Assembly (NCBI GenBank): GCA_963678705.1
Contig: OY783219.1
Coordinates: forward strand, 13,516,001-13,580,000
Direction of reading: 5' to 3'
Source: Panorpa germanica
Taxonomy: Eukaryota > Arthropoda > Insecta > Mecoptera > Panorpidae
DNA length: 64,000 nucleotides
In this document: positions 9,801 through 21,345 of the stretch, in pieces
Numbering within the stretch: the first letter of the stretch is position 1
Layout: each line of letters begins with the position of its first letter
Translations under genes and position numbers: made by a program
The notes under the pieces: model-generated
Told to the model about the DNA's origin: nothing
Databases searched by the model: none
Seen by the model: the letters and a program-made list of their open reading frames with translations, nothing else

Positions 9801-12800
9801 ACATACAAGAAAAAGACACAAGCAACATCAGAAGAATTTCAAGATTTATATTGAGAAACGAAGAGAAAGGCAACCGATACTGGAAAATAGAAAGAAAAGA
9901 GACGTAGATAGAAACGCTGGAGCACATTAAGTGTTCATGTGAGAAAAAGGTAAAAAGTGAAAAGAATATCGTGCAGTTATTAAAGGGAAGTAGTGAAGGG
10001 AAGAGGTGGATGACAGAGATAGAGAAAAGGAGCGAGGAAAGAGAAGGATTGGCAGAGTAGAAACAAAAGTGAGAGTAGCAGGAAGAGGAAAGCAGTAGCG
10101 GTTTAAATTTATCTGATTTGTTTTATTTTTCTTTTTTCTTTTGGAAGGAGTAAGAATGGTTAGATATAATAAGGATCACAAAATGTAATTAAACACATTG
10201 AAATGTAATTTAATGATTTATTTATATAAACAAAGTTAAAGTAAGTTAACTTACAAGGAGTAAGAAAATGGTAAAAGGAAAGTTTATACGTTACATCAAG
10301 TTTTCCGTTGCGTGCTAAATAAATCGGCGAGTCCGGCACTATTAGAGTACCCACGAAATACAGTATGGGCACCGCTGTCATGACAAATGATAAGGTATTG
10401 TACGATACTAAAGCGCCCATGACGTAGACGAACAGGATGCCACCATTCATGGAGAGTACAAAGAGAGAGCCTAGACGTCCCCGAATCCTGTGAAAAATAT
10501 GGAGTTATGAGTAATATGTTGACTCACTTAGAATATTCATACACGTATCATTTACCCGACATGTTTACCTGAGCACTTACCTGTACAAATGAACCGAAGC
10601 GTATGTGTGATAAAACTGTTATCCATTCAGTTTTATAATATACAAGCTCCCATTCAACTGTATAAGTAATTTACTCAGGCAAACCGTTACGTATGACCTA
10701 CGTAATGGAGATAATTTACCTGTCCTCTGCAATTTCAGCGACATATAACGGCGTAACAAGAAAAGTGCCACCCGCTCCTAACCCAGCAAAAACCCGGGCA
10801 GCAAAAATATAAGCAGAGTTTGTTGCCAATATTAAACATATCCAGTTTATCTAAAACATTAGAAATATATAACATATACAAGGTGTCATAATATTCAATA
10901 ATAAGCGGGCCAGTTTGTACCACTTAATTCATTCAACAATAAAAAACCTCTTTTGGGTATTGTAAAAGTGATAACTATCAACAACAACAATTTATTGCTA
11001 GTTTTCCTGAAGTATTATACCATTTTGGAATCCTGAAGAGTTTTGCCAATTTTTAAAAAAACTGGCATAGTAGTGTTCATATTTTTTTTTATACCACGAT
11101 GAGTTAAAGTGTACTGAAAGTAAAAATCTTTAAAAATTTTCGGGAAAAAAATAAATTCGATTGATTTTTGTGTAAAAACTACTTGCATTCTGGGATTTTT
11201 AATGGTTGTGGTGGATAGCAGTGCTATTTAGGTTGCCGATACAAAAAAAAAAAATCCGAAATATTTGAAAAATTGTGATCTTGGTAGTTAAAGACATCTT
11301 AAGGTGTTTCAATTTTCGAAAGATTTTTTTTTTTTTTGTAATTTCTAAACAAAATGAGATAAATTCTTTTTTTCTTTTTTTCTCGTGTAGTCATGAGCAG
11401 GACCACCCTCTGGTGCTTGCTTATCGTTAAATTTTGGGATACCCAGTATATTTATTAATAGATTTGTCTTCCACAACCGTATGTTACGAGACTGCTACAA
11501 CTGCTATTTTTTGTTTATGTAGCTGCAGTTACGTACTAGAGATAGTACAAAAGTGTAGACATTATAATATATTTTATTGTATATGCCTTTACGGCGATAC
11601 AAACTCCTTACATTTATTTCACATTCCATTTCTGAATTAACAAAACTCAAAATCAAATTATTTCCTTCCTTCTGCTCCATGTGCCTCCTCCTTTCCTCTT
11701 TCTATTACTTGTAGCATATAAAAAGTCGGATGTGAAAAGTGAAAGGAACGAGGAAGGGCTATTTCTAGAAAAGATGGAGAGAGGAAGCAAATACGAGGAA
11801 GAAGAGTAATTTGTTGAGCTACTAATTGTTTAAAGAGATTGATGTAGTTGTTATAATAAACATAGTTAAAGATAATATTATAGATATAATATTTTTATAG
11901 TAATTGTTAGAAAACTGTATAATATTTTGTTTTAATGTAAAAGTAATTTTTATTATTAAATCAGGAAAATAGAGATTTTAATTTAGATATTGCATTAGAA
12001 CAAGCTCCATCCATCCCAGTAAACAATTGTGAAGTTTATATCACCATTTCACTTCAATTATAGTTCGCATCAACGTTATCTTCATTTGTATTAAGGCAGG
12101 TGGAGTGGTTTTCCTATTTGTAGCCGATAAAATAGACAATTCATATGAACGATTGTGAGAAACTGAACTGTAAATAAACTCTTTCATGACAAAAGTCATA
12201 CGCATCTTCAATATGATGGCAAAGTGATTCCAAAAAGTTTACTGAGATGTTACGTATCTATTTTGATAAGCTCGTGTTCTGCAGCTCTGTTCCTATTATA
12301 CAGACTTTCAAATTCACTCCAAACCTTCTTAATGTTACCTAATTTTATCATTATTTAAATTACAGTCAACTACAGCATAATAAAGCTGAACTATAATCCT
12401 ATAAACGATCAATTTGAATTGAAATATATCCAAACCAACTAGCTTCAGACCTAATTCATCATAAGAAAGTATTTCTAAGATTAAAAAGAAAAACTCCACA
12501 ATATCTATTTAGTGTAATCTAATGGGCTTGTGTCCTATGTCTTAATTTCTATAAAACCGTACTATATATTGATAAAGTGGGTTACTAGAACCTCAAATGT
12601 TCAATTATTTTTTAATAACTCCTTATATGTTAAGAGATATTACCAATTAAAAAAGTCATTTTGTCGCTTTAATTATTAAAGGGATTCAATGTTGAACACA
12701 TTCCAAGTGCATATGACATCACAATCCTTGTGTAGGGTTACCAACCTTACAACTCATAAATCTCTGCTATATGTATTTATATATTAAAATATCAAATATT

Positions 12801-15800
12801 ATTTACAGCTATTTCAAGGAACAATAAAATTCCAATATTATGTCTGCCTTAGCAGGGTTAAATAAAATAAAAACATATTATTCTTTGATTTGACTTGATT
12901 ATTTCGACTACCAACAGCTACAAAACATTACCACAGCACTCACCTACTGAACAAATAACTGACGTTAAAATGCATTTCACGTCATAAAAATATGGGCGAC
13001 CATTTCTAGCGCTAAAACTACAATTCAAACTTTTAATTGCTATATCTCCGTCAACATTTAGATATTTAATAAAATAGACACGCCAATACACATTTATTAA
13101 CATCAATTTCAATCAACAATTGAAAAATCAATCACTGATCATAATGCTTGCCGTTTTGTTATTCATGGTAGTGCTACGTTTATGTTGGCAGTACAAGCCG
13201 AGCATGTTGGTCGAGCCAGTTACCAATCTAACATATTCAAGTGTGTACTCTATACAATTTCCAAATTTCCATAACTATAGTAAATAATTCCTTATGTAAT
13301 TTCACCCTAAAATTGAACTTACAAGATATGGTACAGCCATTAAGCAAGCAGCTTTCTTTCTTCCAATTTTGTCAACTAAATATTTGAAGATGGAACTCCC
13401 TATAACAGCTCCAACACATATTAGACCACCAACTATTGAACCATCTTCTGCAGTGAGAGGAACATCTAATGGGGAATCAGCTGACTGTAGAATTGGTAAA
13501 CATGGTGACATCCATCCCATCGCTGTTCCGTAAATGGCTGATCCCAGATTCACTTAAATTAAGAACATGTTCATTAGTTCAAGAAATATTCATCCTAGAC
13601 ATTTTTAAGTTCAAGTACACAGGACTTAAAATGCTTTAAGTAAAACGAATTCTTATTTGAGTGAGTATTTTAATCAGGACCTGGAACCCGTATTTTTTGT
13701 TATATATATATTTTTTTAATATTTATTTTATTTGTGCATCAACTTTTAAAAGGTATTAGCATTTAAAAAAACATATACAAATATTTATAATACATAATTC
13801 GTAATTTATAATTTATAATTTACAACTTATAAATATATTTAAAATAAAGAAATTAAGTTTGTTTTGTTTATAAACTCAATAAGGTTTTTCAAATTTTCTT
13901 TGCTTTTATACATCAGCCTATATTCTTGAGGTATATTATATTCTTGCCTGAGCGACGAGTATTTTGAGCAATGGAAAATAATATGCTTTACCGTTAGTAG
14001 GTTATTGCATTGTTCACATATTGGTTGTGGTTCTTTTTTAAATAAGTAGGTATAAGTATAATTTGTATGGCCTATCATGAGTCTACATATTACTACTTCC
14101 AGCCTTCTATATATTCCGTCTGGTAATTCTTGTTTGCAAATTAATGGCTTTACTTCCCTTAATTTGTTATCACTTTCTTCACTCCATTCTTTTTGCCACG
14201 AACAATTTATTATATTTTTGATTTTGTTCTTTAGATTTGAACATGTAATTGTTGTTTCTTCTGGAATGCGTCCTGAATAAATTGCTTCTTTAGCATAATT
14301 ATCAACTTGTTCATTTCGTGTCATACCGGTGTGATAGGGAATCCATAAAAATTGAGTTTCTATTTGCTTGATGTGGAGGTTGTGAATGAGACAGTGAATG
14401 GTTTGAATTTTTGGGTGGTTTGTTTATTTGATAACGTTTCAAAAAATATCATTTTATTATCATAACACTAAAATAACGGATTACAATTATTTACTATGCC
14501 GTTACGGTATATATTGCCGTGAAAATTTATCACATAAAGATATACAACTAGTGCTTCTGTACTCGACCAGACCCGGACCTAGACCCGCCTTAAGTAGCAC
14601 CCGACGGATCCGGGTCCGTTTAAAACAGACTTTAGGTTAATAATACAGCTAATTAGTAGACTTTTCTCGGCCTTGGCAGCCTATTCTACGGACAACTTGG
14701 AGAAATTGTTATTGTTCGATGACGGTGAAAACGAATTGACAATGGAGGAAGAACTAAATTTAATTTTTTTTTAATCAGAAAAACCTGCTGTGATTGTTGT
14801 GATAGAGGCTGATAAATATGGAATGTTAAAGCAGGAGTTTTCTCTTTTTAGAAACACAACATCAACAAACCTCGAACTTAGAGAAGCATTATGACGCGCT
14901 ATTCAGTAAAATCGACTTCGACGCATAACTAATATCTAAATATCGCATAACTAAAATCAATATTCAATGTTCAATAAAACAACTCTTTTACCATAGAAAA
15001 CTAAACTTTATTATTTAAAGATACTAGCAGTTTTCGACTCTCTACTCACGACTCTCGCTCACTATTCCCTTATCAATATTGATCCCCACGTTAAAACATT
15101 GCAAGTCAGAATTTAATTTATTCAATATATATATATTGAAAACCGGCGACGGTAGTAAGTAATTTGAAGGAACGTTCTGGACAAAGTGTTCGGTCGTTTA
15201 GATTTGCATTTTTGTACTAATATTTATTATTATTATTTATTATTTATTATATTAATTGTGTGTGACTTTCGGCTTTACAATCTACATTATTATATTTCTT
15301 AATGCATTTCATATAAATTCAAAGTTAAAACTAAACTTAAACTATTCTAGACTATTACTACTAGTATATAGTTTAGTATATAAATAGACCTACTAGTATA
15401 TAAATAGTATTTTCTGTTTCTTCTTTTCTTGATCCTCTCTCTTCATGTCTCCTACTCCTCCTTTATTCACACCGTTTTCTGCTTCTCCTTCCTTATTGCC
15501 TGTATCTTCATCTATCACCTCTTGCCTTCCTTGTCTCCTCTCGACAAACCCTCTATTATCTTTTCACTATCCTTCCTACCTTCTCTCTTCGTTTTCACTT
15601 CTTCATTTATGTCTATTGCAGGCATAACCGCTCTATCTTTACTATTTCCCCTTGACTCTCTTACTATACTATTTCTTCTTGACTCTCTTCCTTTACTATT
15701 TTATTATTGTCTCTATCTCCGGCATCCACCTCTTGTCCTTATCTCCTTTCCGCTAATCCTCTATTTTTCTGGACTGAAGTTTAACTGTTTCCTCGCTACT

Positions 15801-16498
15801 TCTTTCTTTCTCCTGCTTCCCTTCACTGCCTCTTTTAGTACTTCCTCTCTCTTCATGTTCCTTATGCAACCCAGCTACGAGCTTATTTATTGTCCTGTTT
15901 TTTCTTTCCTTTTTTCTAATTCCGCCATCCACCTCTTTCCTCCGCTTTAAATTTTGTACTAATATTTAAAGCGGGGTTTTAAGGAGAGAATCAAAAGTTA
16001 ATTTGTTAATACTTATTTCCACAGTTAAATAAATTTATTTGAACTTTTAATATAATTAATTAATATTACATTTGTATACAAATTGTATAAATTAAATATT
16101 TAAAAGCCATGTTTCTGGTTAAAATCGGCGGAAAAACATAGCGCAGAACCTATTCGTTGCACGACTAAGTATGGCTGTCATTTCAAAAATTCGCTACGCA
16201 TGCGTACTAATTAGATACACGACCGGCGCCGGTTTTCCGGCGTGCAAAAGTGTAAAGGTAAATATAATAACATTCTCGTATATATACAAGGTTTGTTAAA
16301 AAAAAGATGACTTTTCACATTTGCAGACTTACGAACATTCGATTTTCGAAATACAATGTAATATTTATTGTAATATTTTTTAGTAATTTCTATAAAAAGT
16401 AAGCTCAACAGCAAACCGTGTAAACACGTAAGAAAATTTTATTAATTCAAATACTTACCCACTAACGCCGCAAAATATTGATTTCTAGAACTTCCCAT
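6887..16498 (-). CDS. Facilitated trehalose/sugar transporter (Tret1-like MFS), gene 1
   Basis: Nine exons on the minus strand: 16459-16498, 13323-13552, 10720-10850, 10295-10487, 9382-9547, 9095-9309, 8233-8433, 8034-8099, 6887-7069. Together 1425 nt, 474 aa. Every junction is GT...AG and the phases add up. The start MGSSRNQYFAALV leads into TM1 (GTAMGWMSPCLPILQ). Sugar-porter signatures in order: DKIGRKK after TM2, VAEIAEDRIRGRLG after TM4, PDSPIYL ending the N-half, a cytoplasmic loop, SCVERYGRK between TM8 and TM9, FGWIPVAAL and GLGPVAFVVVLEVFS around TM10, and FETKGRSL after TM12. The usual PESP and PETKG motifs read PDSP and FETKG. Likely a plasma-membrane trehalose or hexose carrier; substrate is inferred from family only. 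Introns hold LINE fragments, MITEs and a TIR element. Confidence 0.88.
7370..7880 (+). pseudogene. LINE fragment (purine-rich family 'X') in last intron of gene 1
   Basis: Encodes, with stops, a charged region (about 7377 EREKDYYERNDVVKKA) that matches the same stretch in the fragment at 8840-8910. It belongs to a dispersed family of LINE C-terminal pieces whose plus-strand bias is extreme in A and G. It lies opposite in sense to the host gene. Confidence 0.45.
8565..8930 (+). pseudogene. LINE reverse transcriptase C-terminal fragment (family X)
   Basis: A degraded frame reads EEIEEVEVFQYLGYVQK and later KRLLMLDNLMKSVVMYEEEIW, the 'F.YLG' and 'R..L.D.L..S...Y..E.W' blocks that follow the catalytic core in many non-LTR reverse transcriptases. 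Several stops interrupt it. It sits in intron 6 of transporter gene 1, antisense to it. Confidence 0.6.
9665..10100 (+). pseudogene. LINE C-terminal fragment (family X), in intron 4 of gene 1
   Basis: The open stretch 9665-9907 contains NSKYNERYKRERFGREIPEY and FILRNEEKGNRYWKI, then after a stop ETLEHIKCSCE. This is the 'YN..Y......P.Y......RFR.GNE...RYW...C..C....ET.EH' tail of a non-LTR retrotransposon. Purine-rich and decayed downstream. Confidence 0.6.
10878..11441. mobile_element. TIR element (GGGTGTCCCAATATTCAACGATAAG), copy 1
   Basis: The left end AGGTGTCATAATATTCAATAATAAG is mirrored by the right end, whose complement begins CTGGGTATCCCAAAATTTAACG. The internal sequence matches 54918-55450 in inverted orientation, including cattcaacaataaaaaacct and ccaccctctggtgc. 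Non-coding. It lies in intron 2 of gene 1. The superfamily is not assigned. Confidence 0.6.
12035..12250 (-). repeat. Conserved ~210-bp repeat block, copy 1
   Basis: Matches 39880-40080 (same orientation) and 63140-63345 (reverse complement). Shared blocks include caattatagttcgcat, tcatttgtatt, caggtggagtgg and atgatggcaaagt. No coding potential in this stretch. The copy at 63 kb is followed by a gag-like reading frame, so these may be pieces of an old retroelement. Confidence 0.5.
12521..13130. mobile_element. MITE, TIR AATGGGCTTGTGTCCT, copy 2 (right end lost)
   Basis: The left TIR is intact and preceded by TA. The body follows copy 3 (21700-22349) closely until aattgaaaaatcaatcactgat, after which the expected right TIR is missing. 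Within intron 1 of gene 1. Confidence 0.7.
13695..14440 (-). pseudogene. I/R1-like LINE 3' fragment (RNase H C-terminus)
   Basis: A 5'-truncated fragment. The minus-strand frame begins inside an RNase H domain (WIPYHTGMTRNEQVDNYAKEA, equivalent to the 'WIPGHvGi.GNE.AD..AK.A' block). It continues through PICEQCNNLLTVKHIIFHC, the cysteine-histidine motif after RNase H, to a stop near 13839. An AT-rich tail ends near 13695. It is related in layout to the full I-like element at 48.4-54.2 kb but is clearly another subfamily. Confidence 0.75.
15420..15955 (-). pseudogene. LINE fragment (family X), inverted copy
   Basis: The plus strand is almost wholly pyrimidine, the mirror of the AG-rich plus-strand fragments at 7.4, 9.7, 30.4 and 59 kb. 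The reverse complement contains gaaaggagataaggacaaga and gaggtggatgccggagatag, close to segments of the 9.9-10.1 kb copy. Any long reading frame on the plus strand here is an artefact of composition. Confidence 0.45.
15956..16270 (+). repeat. Dispersed repeat, pair with 61195-61470
   Basis: Matches the reverse complement of 61195-61470: shared ttaaggagagaatcaaaa-type start, tgttaatacttatttccaca, aattaaataaattta blocks and a GC-rich end with cgaccggcgccgg. Non-coding. It lies just upstream of the donor side of intron 1 of gene 1. Confidence 0.5.
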
Positions 16499-16941
16499 TT
16501 TGAATTATTAAAAAAATATTAAATTTGTTGTTCACATAATATTCGAATTAAACAACTAAACTAGGAGACTACAAAATAACTAAATTAAAAATCTCTTAAA
16601 TTATTTTATTTAATTGATAAAGTTTTATGATAAACTTGAAATAGTACTACACACTCGTATAACAAACGTCACGTGACGTCACGACGCTATGCAAATATTT
16701 GCTGGGATAAATAAAGAATAAACAAAAACATCATTCACCTTTGTCGTGTTCAGGTGAAGCAATTTAAGTGGGTTATAACTTATGATCTATATTTAAAGAA
16801 AATAAAGTAAATAAAAGTCAAGATTTTAAATACACTGGAAATAGAACGTGAGATTAATTTAAATTTAATTTATATAAACCACAACGTAGAAAAATAAACT
16901 AATATGCAACCGCGCGAATAAGTTGCAGGCGTCGATTGTTA

Positions 16942-17690
16942 GGCCCTCACCACACGACGCGACTGGTTGCAAACCTTAGCCCCGAATCTGCCCAAACCGA
17001 ATGTGATTACAACTGTGTTGTTAGTAAAAGAACGAACGTGTTTACGAGTGAGATAAAACACACGGACGAACGTAACTAAACTGATTTGGAACTGGTTTTG
17101 AGCATATATTCAGCGACTATATTTTTCAGTCGCACGACATTGTTGGTTTCATGCTTTTGATCATCAACAGAGATGTTTAAGAATACTATTGAAAAATATT
17201 TAAATAAATACATATAATCAAATATAACACAATAGAATCCCCTGTTTTGCTATTGTTAAAAATTCTATAGAGTCACGATACACGGTTCGACATGGCTCGT
17301 GCTCGTTTTCGTTGAAAACTTCGTTTCGCGTTTAGTTTGCAATCATTCGACTCGTGTGCCTTTCCTCGAGTTACATCTCACTCGCATACAAGTTATATCT
17401 CTCACCAGCAACTGTTGTAATCACATTCGCTTCGGGTAGATTCGGGACTAAGGTTGCAACCAGTCGCTTCGTGTCCGTGCACTATGTAGGCAATCAATCA
17501 CCTTTTGAATCCAAAAACAAAGTCCGAGTGAAACCCGAGCATCATCGAACTGTACTTCGAGTCTCTTTAAAATATCACTCGAATTCACACCTTCGTTGGC
17601 GAGAAAACTTCATTGTGCAACAGACGGTGATACTTTATGTTCATTCATAGCGATACTGAAATGGCGGACGTGAGTGTAAGGGCCGTGTAC
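16942..17690. mobile_element. PIF/Harbinger-like non-autonomous element with internal inversion
   Basis: Preceded by TTA and starting GGCCCTCACCACACGACGCG; the right end reads as GGCCCTTACACTCACG in complement. Subterminal sequence at 16960-17060 recurs inverted at 17355-17490 (CGACTGGTTGCAAACCTTAG and TGTGATTACAAC), so much of it is self-complementary. It matches 38249-38686. GC content is higher than the surroundings. Non-coding. Confidence 0.5.
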
Positions 17691-17748
17691 ATGGTTATTC
17701 TCTCTTCATTCTCCTGCCACCGATCCCCATTTGAATAACCCTCGTAAT

Positions 17749-18269
17749 CAGTGGCGGCTGCTGGCTACTAGATCTGGTAGTGCATTTTACCAGTTTTATT
17801 TATTTTTTAGTTTTATTATTGTTTTTAATATAATCGATAGTAAAGTTAATACTCATTTTTACGCTTATTCACAGTCGCAGTATCGATTCACAAACGACTA
17901 AAGTATAAAAAGTCAAATACCATCCCTAATTATGTAAACAAAAATAATCTTACAATAACTGACTTCATATAGTTCATTCGTACTAAGTATCTTCTGTCTC
18001 ACGCACTAGCCGATGTATCGCATATTCCATAGTAGTTATATTGAGCAGCTACGTGCGTTGTGAAGAGAGCACGCGGAATATTTCTTCGAGCGAAAATAAG
18101 TTTTAATTAATTCGGCATAAAGATTAAATTGATTCCTTGCATCTTCCTAAGTATAAAGTCAGTATTTCATTGGGGTATTGTATGATATTTTGAAATTCTT
18201 TTTTCTTTTTCACATTATAAATATTTGGTATTGCAGCGCACGAGTGCACTTACGGTACAGCCGCCTCTA
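17749..18269. mobile_element. hAT-type MITE with perfect 8-bp target duplication
   Basis: Ends are CAGTGGCGGCTG on the left and the complement of TAGAGGCGGCTG on the right. The flanking octamer CTCGTAAT occurs at 17741-17748 and again at 18270-18277. An 8-bp duplication with CAG-GGCGGCTG termini is the hallmark of hAT elements. The interior has no coding capacity, so it depends on a transposase elsewhere. A shared TGCACT-type subterminal motif occurs near both ends. Confidence 0.85.
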
Positions 18270-18559
18270 CTCGTAATATTGGTTTGTATGGAAGCTGTTA
18301 AAGAAAAAAAAAGAATTCTTTAATTCCTTGTAAAGAAGTTGAAGTGAATTTGATTCAGTGGAAGCTTAACTATGTAGTTGAAACCATCTAGAAGCTTTAA
18401 GTAATACAACTATAAGATACCAGCAGGGGACAATCGTGTTATCTCTGACGTCACGGCACGCGAGTTTCATCAAATAAATTAAACTTAACTCAAAACCCTA
18501 AATAAATACATATATCATAAATAAATGGCTAGACGAATTTGTTATGTTATATTATTGTT

Positions 18560-19065
18560 TGTTAATAATTATGCATTTCAATTTAGGGACTAAACAAAAT
18601 TAAACTGAAACGAAAATAGCAGTGCTATTATTTTAAAAATTTAAATAGACCTAGTGTTAAGTTTTATAAAAAATCTGTGGTTTTCTATAAGGGACGTCGC
18701 ATAAAAACTTAATCGAGCGCGAATTTATTACTTGATTTTTTATTTAATTTAATTATATATTTCTTATTTTATAAATTTCTATCTGTTGTTGCGATTTATT
18801 TGTGAATAAAATAACGAATGTAAGCTTAATACAATCTATTTTAAACGTTTACAGTATGAACGTATAATTAAAACTCTTACTTTTAAAAACTAACTTAAAA
18901 TCTAACTTTAAAACAATGTATAATGGAAGAGGATAACAATATCAATAGACAAGAATTTCTTTTCTCTTGTGAACAATTATAAATATTCTGTAAACAGTAT
19001 CAATTCAATAAAACCTGTTGAATTTGCGGACATTTTCAATGATAAACATTTAAATTAAAAACTAT
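18560..19065 (+). repeat. Dispersed repeat, pair with 47990-48440
   Basis: Resembles the reverse complement of 47990-48440: tctataagggacgtcgcat, aatcgagcgcgaattta, taacttaaaatctaac and tgaatttgcggacattttc have counterparts there. Non-coding. The partner copy is where the I-like LINE inserted. Confidence 0.5.
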
Positions 19066-19393
19066 ATAAAAATATGTTCGCTTTGATCCAAGAAATACTG
19101 AACACCTCGATTGCAACTTAAATAAACCTAGAAAAAACACAGCATCATATACTTATGTATACATAAATTTCTCTGTTTTAGGTCCCACACGAATATCTAT
19201 CTCAATTTATCCTTTTTCTAGGTCTCACAGGAAAACCAATAATATCTAATCACAATTGCCACTCAACCTATTTCAATTCACTATCTTTTTTTAAAAAAAT
19301 TACCAAAAACCCTAATAAGATGTTTTACTGGTTAATACAAACAAAAATTAAATTAACCAAAATTTGAATATATCTGTGTGTTAAGAGATTATT

Positions 19394-19668
19394 CCTTTTT
19401 TTTATTTAACGTCGGCCTATTTCCGATGCTGAGTCCTATCACCGACGACCTCCTTCAATGTTGGCAGTATTTATGGTGTCGTGGCCTCATATATGTGGGC
19501 TACACCACTGCCTAATAACTGTACGATTATGTATGACCATAATCAATATAAGTTCATAATAACCAAACCCAGAAAATATATATCTGGTCCGGGGATCGAA
19601 CCCGAAGACACAGCAGTCGGCGTCAAGCATCAATGCTCTCGCCCACTGTGTCGTCGAGATTATTCCAA
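19394..19668 (-). mobile_element. tRNA-derived SINE
   Basis: On the minus strand it starts with a tRNA-like head containing a degenerate A box (GTGGGCGAGAGCA) and a near-canonical RNA polymerase III B box GGGTTCGATCCC (complement at 19592-19603). An unrelated body follows, then a tail GTCGGTGATAGGACTCAGC...CGACGTTAAATAAAAAA. Partial or diverged relatives are at 57027-57235, 29485-29555 and 43985-44160. The head is part of the SINE and not a functional tRNA gene. Confidence 0.75.
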
Positions 19669-20529
19669 TGAACAACTCTACATCTAGTTCGTGTTTTTGA
19701 TGCAATTATGGTTATGTTAAGTTTTTGTTTACTAGGTCCGAGGGTTAGTTCTTATGGACTTACAAGTTTGTTGCTATTATGCAATATTTGCAGCACACTG
19801 TGATTTTCATGGTTACGAACTCTCAGGTTGCGCCTCGCTGCTATAGATGTGATTTCATCATCTACTTTGTAAATTTTGAGGTCTCTTTATATGTTATCAT
19901 TGTGAATATACCACAGATGTCAATTATTCCTCGCGAAACTTTATTTTAAAGTTTAGATAATGTCTATATTAGATTTGCAGCCCCAAAGCTGCAGTTCCTA
20001 CATCCATATTGGTTTTAGCACTTGCTTATATATGACCAGTTTATTTTGTATGTTCATTTCGGAGTGTCGCCCAAGTACCCAGTATGCTACAACATCTTCA
20101 TGTACTGTTCTCTTCATGTTCTGTTTTTCGTTTTGACGTGAATTATTCGTATACATTTTGCTTTATTTCTATGTGGAATTATATTTTATTACCATGGGCA
20201 GTTTCTTAATATTTGGGATTGTAAAACTTACACTCATTGAGCTTAATTTGCCACTTCTTCGTTTAAGACCTGACTTTGTCTATTGATTTTCTTAGTGTAA
20301 TCCTACCAAATGACTTCATATTATTTTATTGAATTCTGACGCCGAAGTTTCTGGTCCAAGGGCGCGCTGAAGTTGATAGTCAGGAACACCCACTTTCAAA
20401 TGTGGAGATTAATGTCTAATGTCTAAGAATTGGTATTGCATAAGAACGAGGTGCTATTCGCTATTCTTAAATATTTTTAAAATTTGAATAATTAACTTAT
20501 TGTAATATGAAATGAAGGAATTTTTGTAA

Positions 20530-20990
20530 AATACTGGACGTCGTTGGTGGTGGAAAGCCCAAGGTCCGAGAAGAATGTTGTCACTTATCTCGAGACTGAG
20601 GGTGGATCATACCGGGCGTGACGGATCTAAGAAGAAATCACATAGTGCATGAATATGCATATGCGTAGATGTGGAGGAGGAGTAGCCGACCCAGAGCATA
20701 TAATCTTGGAATTCAGAATAACAGATGGGTGTAAAAATAGTCTATATAGGGCTATTGTAGAAAAGAGTTTGGCTTTACCAACGAATGTTTAAGATCTGCT
20801 CATAAAACCTACGTGGCCGGTCTGCTTGGTTATTGACAAGATATGGACCGTGAAGGAATTTAAAGTTAGAGATATTATTGTAATGTATTGTATAGTATTT
20901 TAGAAATTGATAGTGTAATGTAAGTGGCGAAAAAAGGACTGAGGTCCTAAGAAGCTTGGCAAATTATAAATTTAAAAAAAAATTAAAATT
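20530..20990 (+). pseudogene. LINE 3' end (R1/Jockey-like)
   Basis: A decayed frame near 20670 reads RRCGGGVADPEHIILEFRIT, the C-terminal 'C.CG....P.HIILEC' motif of R1/Jockey-type LINEs with one cysteine replaced. A 3' UTR and an A-rich tail end near 20990. The tail (gtaatgtaagtggcgaaaaa...cctaagaagc) recurs inverted at 36990-37085, supporting a shared LINE family. Confidence 0.55.
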
Positions 20991-21014
20991 AGCCCAATTC
21001 GATCGGTTTTGGCA

Positions 21015-21345
21015 TTTTGCTTCTTATTTATTTATTTATTTGCCTTGACATTTATTCGTTATAGCCATCATCTAACATTTTTTATACATATTTAACATTT
21101 TATAATTCTTTATTTTACAAATTTCTAAATATTTAAATAATTCTCCAATATATTTTGAATCACTTAACAAAAAATTAGTATTAACACGAAAAGTTTTAAT
21201 CACATCTTATATTTCACTACTGAATTTTGATCTTTCTAAACTATAATTTATGCATCCAAATATAAAATGATCCAATATTTCTTCTTGACCACATTGACAT
21301 CTATCATCGGATTTAATACTAATTTTGTACAGGTGTTAATTAAAT
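21015..21345 (-). pseudogene. I-like LINE 3' fragment
   Basis: On the minus strand the first part reads YKISIKSDDRCQCGQEEILD followed by HFIFGC, closely parallel to YKINIKDTPNCRCGEEGSLD in the I-like element at 48.6 kb. It is 5'-truncated just before this motif and ends in an AT-rich tail. Confidence 0.65.

Noticed and set aside
14640-14910. Plus-strand fragments (LKQEFSLFRNTTSTNLELRE, then EKHYDALFSKIDFDA in another frame) reminiscent of a hAT transposase C-terminus
   Set aside because: Short, in several frames, and missing the PTSVE..FS core motif that would settle it.
15429-15950. 173-codon plus-strand open frame rich in Ser, Phe and Leu
   Set aside because: It is the antisense of a purine-rich LINE fragment; the same pattern is seen at 7583-7795 and 46338-46520.
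19592-19603. Pol III B box suggesting a tRNA gene
   Set aside because: No acceptor stem or proper cloverleaf; related copies elsewhere share a non-tRNA body and tail, so it is a SINE.
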